Under the pieces are notes generated by a model. The model searched no databases. It had not been told where the DNA came from and worked only from the letters and a program-made list of their open reading frames with translations. Both the position numbers and the translations under genes were made by a program. From Proteiniphilum sp. UBA5283 (GTDB lineage: Bacteria; Bacteroidota; Bacteroidia; Bacteroidales; Dysgonomonadaceae): a DNA stretch of 8,806 bases. This document shows positions 6,808 to 8,806 of this stretch, piece by piece (the stretch's first letter is position 1; every line of letters starts with the position of its first letter). The stretch lies in assembly GCA_002408485.1 (NCBI GenBank), contig DHSP01000030.1, forward strand, positions 1-8,806, in the 5' to 3' direction.

Positions 6808-6840
6808 CAAAAATAATGAGTTGAAAGCAGTAATTACAAC
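6808..6840 (-). promoter_or_regulatory. Candidate Bacteroidetes-type promoter of the ior operon
   Basis: Read on the - strand, TATTTTTG at 6815-6808 fits the TAnnTTTG -7 consensus of Bacteroidetes, and GTTG at 6840-6837 is a partial -33 element with a 21-base spacer. A second match, TAATTTTG at 6807-6800, is just downstream but lacks a matching -33. Transcription would start near 6800 and leave a leader of about 75 bases before iorA. AT-rich DNA yields such matches easily, so this is a guess. Confidence 0.35.
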
Positions 6841-6844
6841 TAAT

Positions 6845-6857
6845 TAGAATGATTCTA
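6845..6857. promoter_or_regulatory. 13-base perfect palindrome upstream of iorA, possible operator
   Basis: TAGAATGATTCTA has 6-base half-sites around a central G. It lies just upstream of the candidate -33 element, centred near -50 from the proposed start, a position where a dimeric regulator could bind. No regulator gene is in the window, and a short AT-rich palindrome can occur by chance. Confidence 0.3.
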
Positions 6858-6928
6858 TGTTCGTTTGGTCATGGGTTTGGCTTCGATTCTGGTTGAGGTG
6901 GTGTTTTGGCTGAAGTGAGTGAGAGGAA

Positions 6929-6962
6929 TAAAAAAAGCGAACTTTTTGGTTCGCTTTTTTTA
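6929..6962 (-). terminator. Intrinsic terminator of pnp (symmetrical, may work on both strands)
   Basis: The stem is 14 perfect base pairs (6929-6942 with 6949-6962) around a 6-base loop. The GC-containing core is GCGAAC/GTTCGC, flanked by A7 and T7. In the pnp direction the transcript ends in GUUCGC followed by seven U, about 48 bases after the pnp stop. It separates pnp from the ior operon, which needs its own promoter downstream. The A/T symmetry means it would also stop antisense transcription. Confidence 0.88.
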
Positions 6963-7009
6963 AGAGTATTGATTGCAGCCGGTATTTGTTTTTCCGGTCT
7001 GTGTGGATG

Positions 7010-8806
7010 TTAACCGCGGGGGCTATCCTCTTTGGGAGGGCGGGGCATCAACACTTTGCGTGATAATTTGAATTTCCCTGTCCTGGGGTCAATGTCGATC
7101 AGCTTCACCTGAATCTTGTCGCCCTCTTTGATGCCGGCATCTTCCACCTTTTCCAGACGTTTCCAGTCTATTTCGGAGATGTGGAGCAGTCCGTCTTTTC
7201 CGGGAAGGAATTCGCAGAAAGCGCCGTAGGGCATTACCGAGCGTACAGTAGCTTCGTACACCTCGCCCACTTCGGGAACCGCCACGATGCCTTTGATCTT
7301 GTTCATGGCGGCATCGATGGAAGCCTTGTTGGTGGCAGACACCTCTACCCGTCCCTTGTTGTCGATCTCCTCAATGGTGATGGTTGCGCCGGTCTCTTCC
7401 TGGATACCCTGGATTATTTTTCCACCCGGTCCGATCACCGCGCCGATGTAGTCTTTCGGAATCTCGATCACTTCAATGCGCGGAGCATGCGGTTTCAGGT
7501 CGGCACGCGGTTCGGAGAGTGTTTCCATCATTTTACCCATGATGTGTTCGCGTCCCGCTTTGGCTTGTGCCAATGCTTTCTCCAAAATTTCGAAGGAGAG
7601 TCCGTCCACCTTGATATCCATTTGTGTGGCAGTGATTCCGTCTTTGGTGCCGCACACCTTGAAGTCCATGTCGCCCAGGTGATCTTCATCGCCGAGGATG
7701 TCGGAGAGGATGGCAAAGTTCTGTCCCTTGTTTTCGGAGATCAGTCCCATGGCGATGCCGCTGACCGGTTTTTTGATTTTCACCCCGGCATCCATCAGCG
7801 CGAGTGTTCCTGCGCAGACTGTTGCCATGGAAGAGGAACCGTTCGATTCCAGGATGTCCGATACTACGCGTACCACGTAAGGGTATCCCTGTGGGATCAT
7901 CCTTTTGAGGGCACGGTGTGCCAGGTTTCCGTGGCCGATCTCGCGACGGCCTGTGCCGCGTTGCGGACGTGCTTCGCCGGTGGAGAAGGGAGGAAAGTTG
8001 TAATGCAGCAGGAAGCGGTCGGTGCTGTGTACGAGGGCATCGTCGATCATCTTCTCGTCCAGCTTCGTGCCCAGTGTGACGGTGGTGAGCGATTGAGTTT
8101 CACCACGGGTGAAGAGTGCTGATCCGTGGGGGCCGGGTACGAAATCCACTTCGCTCCAGATAGGGCGTATTTCGGTGGTTTTGCGTCCGTCGAGTCGCTT
8201 CCCTTCGTCCAGGATGCTGCGGCGCATGGCTTCTTTTTCCACACTGTGGTAATAGCGGGCAGCCAGCGGAGTTTTTGCTTCGCGCTCCTCCTCGGGAATC
8301 GATTCCAAAAAATCGGCCAGGATGGCTTCAAACGCTTCAATGCGTTGATGTTTGTTCGGGTTTTGCGATGCCGCTACTTCGTAGGCGCGGCTATAACATT
8401 TGTCCCACACCAGTTTGCGAAGGTCCTCGTCGTTTTCTTCGTGGCTATAGGTGCGTTTTACGGTTTTGCCCACTGCTTCGGCCAGTTCCATCTGGGCCTT
8501 GCAATGTTTTTTAATCTCTTCGTGTGCAATTTTTATTGCTTCGAGCATTTCGGCTTCCGACACTTCGTTCATCTCGCCTTCCACCATCATGATGTTGTCG
8601 ATGGTAGCGCCCACCATGATGTCGATGTCGGCTTTTTCCAGTTCTTTGAATGTGGGGTTGATCACATATTCCCCGTTGATGCGTGCCACACGCACTTCGG
8701 AGATAGGACCGTTGAAGGGTATATCGGATACGGCCAATGCTGCAGAAGCAGCGAGACCTGCCAGTGCGTCGGGCATATCTTCACCGTTTGAGGAGAAAAG
8801 GATCAC
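7010..8806 (-). CDS. pnp: Polynucleotide phosphorylase, C-terminal ~600 residues (N-terminus outside window)
   Basis: PNPase degrades RNA 3' to 5' by phosphorolysis and acts as a trimer in mRNA turnover. The frame is open to the right edge; the GTG at the edge is an internal Val, and roughly 110-150 residues of the first RNase PH core are missing. Residue numbers here count from the edge. The end of core 1 (SDIPFNGPI, 27-35) and the helical linker (about 80-200) come first. The second, catalytic core follows, with RREIGHG at 287-293, the phosphate-binding SNGSSS at 321-326 and GDEDHLGDMDFK at 372-383. Asp375, Asp381 and Lys383 correspond to E. coli Asp486, Asp492 and Lys494. The KH domain has IGPGGK at 458-463. 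The S1 domain (about 513-585) has MPYGAFCEF and LLHISE. A short basic/proline tail ends the protein, with no long extra C-terminal region. All visible catalytic residues are intact. It is a housekeeping gene with its own terminator, apparently unrelated to the ior operon. Confidence 0.97.
   Translation of the reverse strand: MILFSSNGEDMPDALAGLAASAALAVSDIPFNGPISEVRVARINGEYVINPTFKELEKADIDIMVGATIDNIMMVEGEMNEVSEAEMLEAIKIAHEEIKKHCKAQMELAEAVGKTVKRTYSHEENDEDLRKLVWDKCYSRAYEVAASQNPNKHQRIEAFEAILADFLESIPEEEREAKTPLAARYYHSVEKEAMRRSILDEGKRLDGRKTTEIRPIWSEVDFVPGPHGSALFTRGETQSLTTVTLGTKLDEKMIDDALVHSTDRFLLHYNFPPFSTGEARPQRGTGRREIGHGNLAHRALKRMIPQGYPYVVRVVSDILESNGSSSMATVCAGTLALMDAGVKIKKPVSGIAMGLISENKGQNFAILSDILGDEDHLGDMDFKVCGTKDGITATQMDIKVDGLSFEILEKALAQAKAGREHIMGKMMETLSEPRADLKPHAPRIEVIEIPKDYIGAVIGPGGKIIQGIQEETGATITIEEIDNKGRVEVSATNKASIDAAMNKIKGIVAVPEVGEVYEATVRSVMPYGAFCEFLPGKDGLLHISEIDWKRLEKVEDAGIKEGDKIQVKLIDIDPRTGKFKLSRKVLMPRPPKEDSPRG

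Noticed and set aside
7181..8791. Two long open frames on the + strand (7181-8122 and 8126-8791) antisense to pnp
   Set aside because: pnp on the - strand is unmistakable, with intact catalytic, KH and S1 motifs. The antisense translations are Cys/Phe/His-rich with no recognisable domain, as expected from a mirrored, codon-biased gene.

Overview
This window looks like chromosomal DNA from an anaerobic member of the Bacteroidota, probably order Bacteroidales; a Dysgonomonadaceae/Porphyromonadaceae-like organism would fit, but that is a guess. Four things point there: most starts lack a clear Shine-Dalgarno sequence, the one promoter candidate resembles the Bacteroidetes TTTG / TAnnTTTG pattern, coding regions are mid-GC with AT-rich gaps, and the gene content is typical of amino-acid fermenters. 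I see no mobile element, CRISPR array, tRNA or rRNA.

Left end (1-1471, + strand): the end of a biotin-carrier domain overlaps the start of a membrane-embedded beta subunit of a Na+-pumping decarboxylase of the OadB/MmdB/GcdB family. The carboxyltransferase part lies at or beyond the left edge. Together they would decarboxylate a carboxybiotin and export Na+.

Middle (1483-6725, - strand): five genes in one direction, read in the order iorA, iorB, paaK, a tandem-ACT protein and a fold-type I aminotransferase. The first three overlap and are probably translationally coupled. The enzymes connect arylacetate, arylacetyl-CoA, arylpyruvate and aromatic amino acid. Because the PaaK-type ligase spends ATP to make arylacetyl-CoA, the set could run reductively and salvage arylacetates into Phe, Tyr or Trp. 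The opposite, degradative direction cannot be excluded. The two-ACT protein is a plausible amino-acid sensor. IorA lacks the C-terminal ferredoxin-like domain of classical IorA, and its 3' end runs through A-tracts that overlap the iorB start.

Gap 6726-7009: a candidate promoter and palindromic operator for the ior operon, plus a strong 14-bp intrinsic terminator that ends pnp transcription.

Right end (7010-8806, - strand): the C-terminal roughly 600 residues of polynucleotide phosphorylase (pnp), with the second RNase PH core, KH and S1 domains. Its N-terminus lies beyond the window. The + strand pump genes and the - strand operon converge at 1471/1483, where a 12-bp inverted repeat spans the aminotransferase stop codon.

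Overall this is mostly recognisable metabolism. The most interesting points are the arylacetate module with its orphan ACT protein, the ferredoxin-less IorA, and the iorA/iorB A-tract junction.
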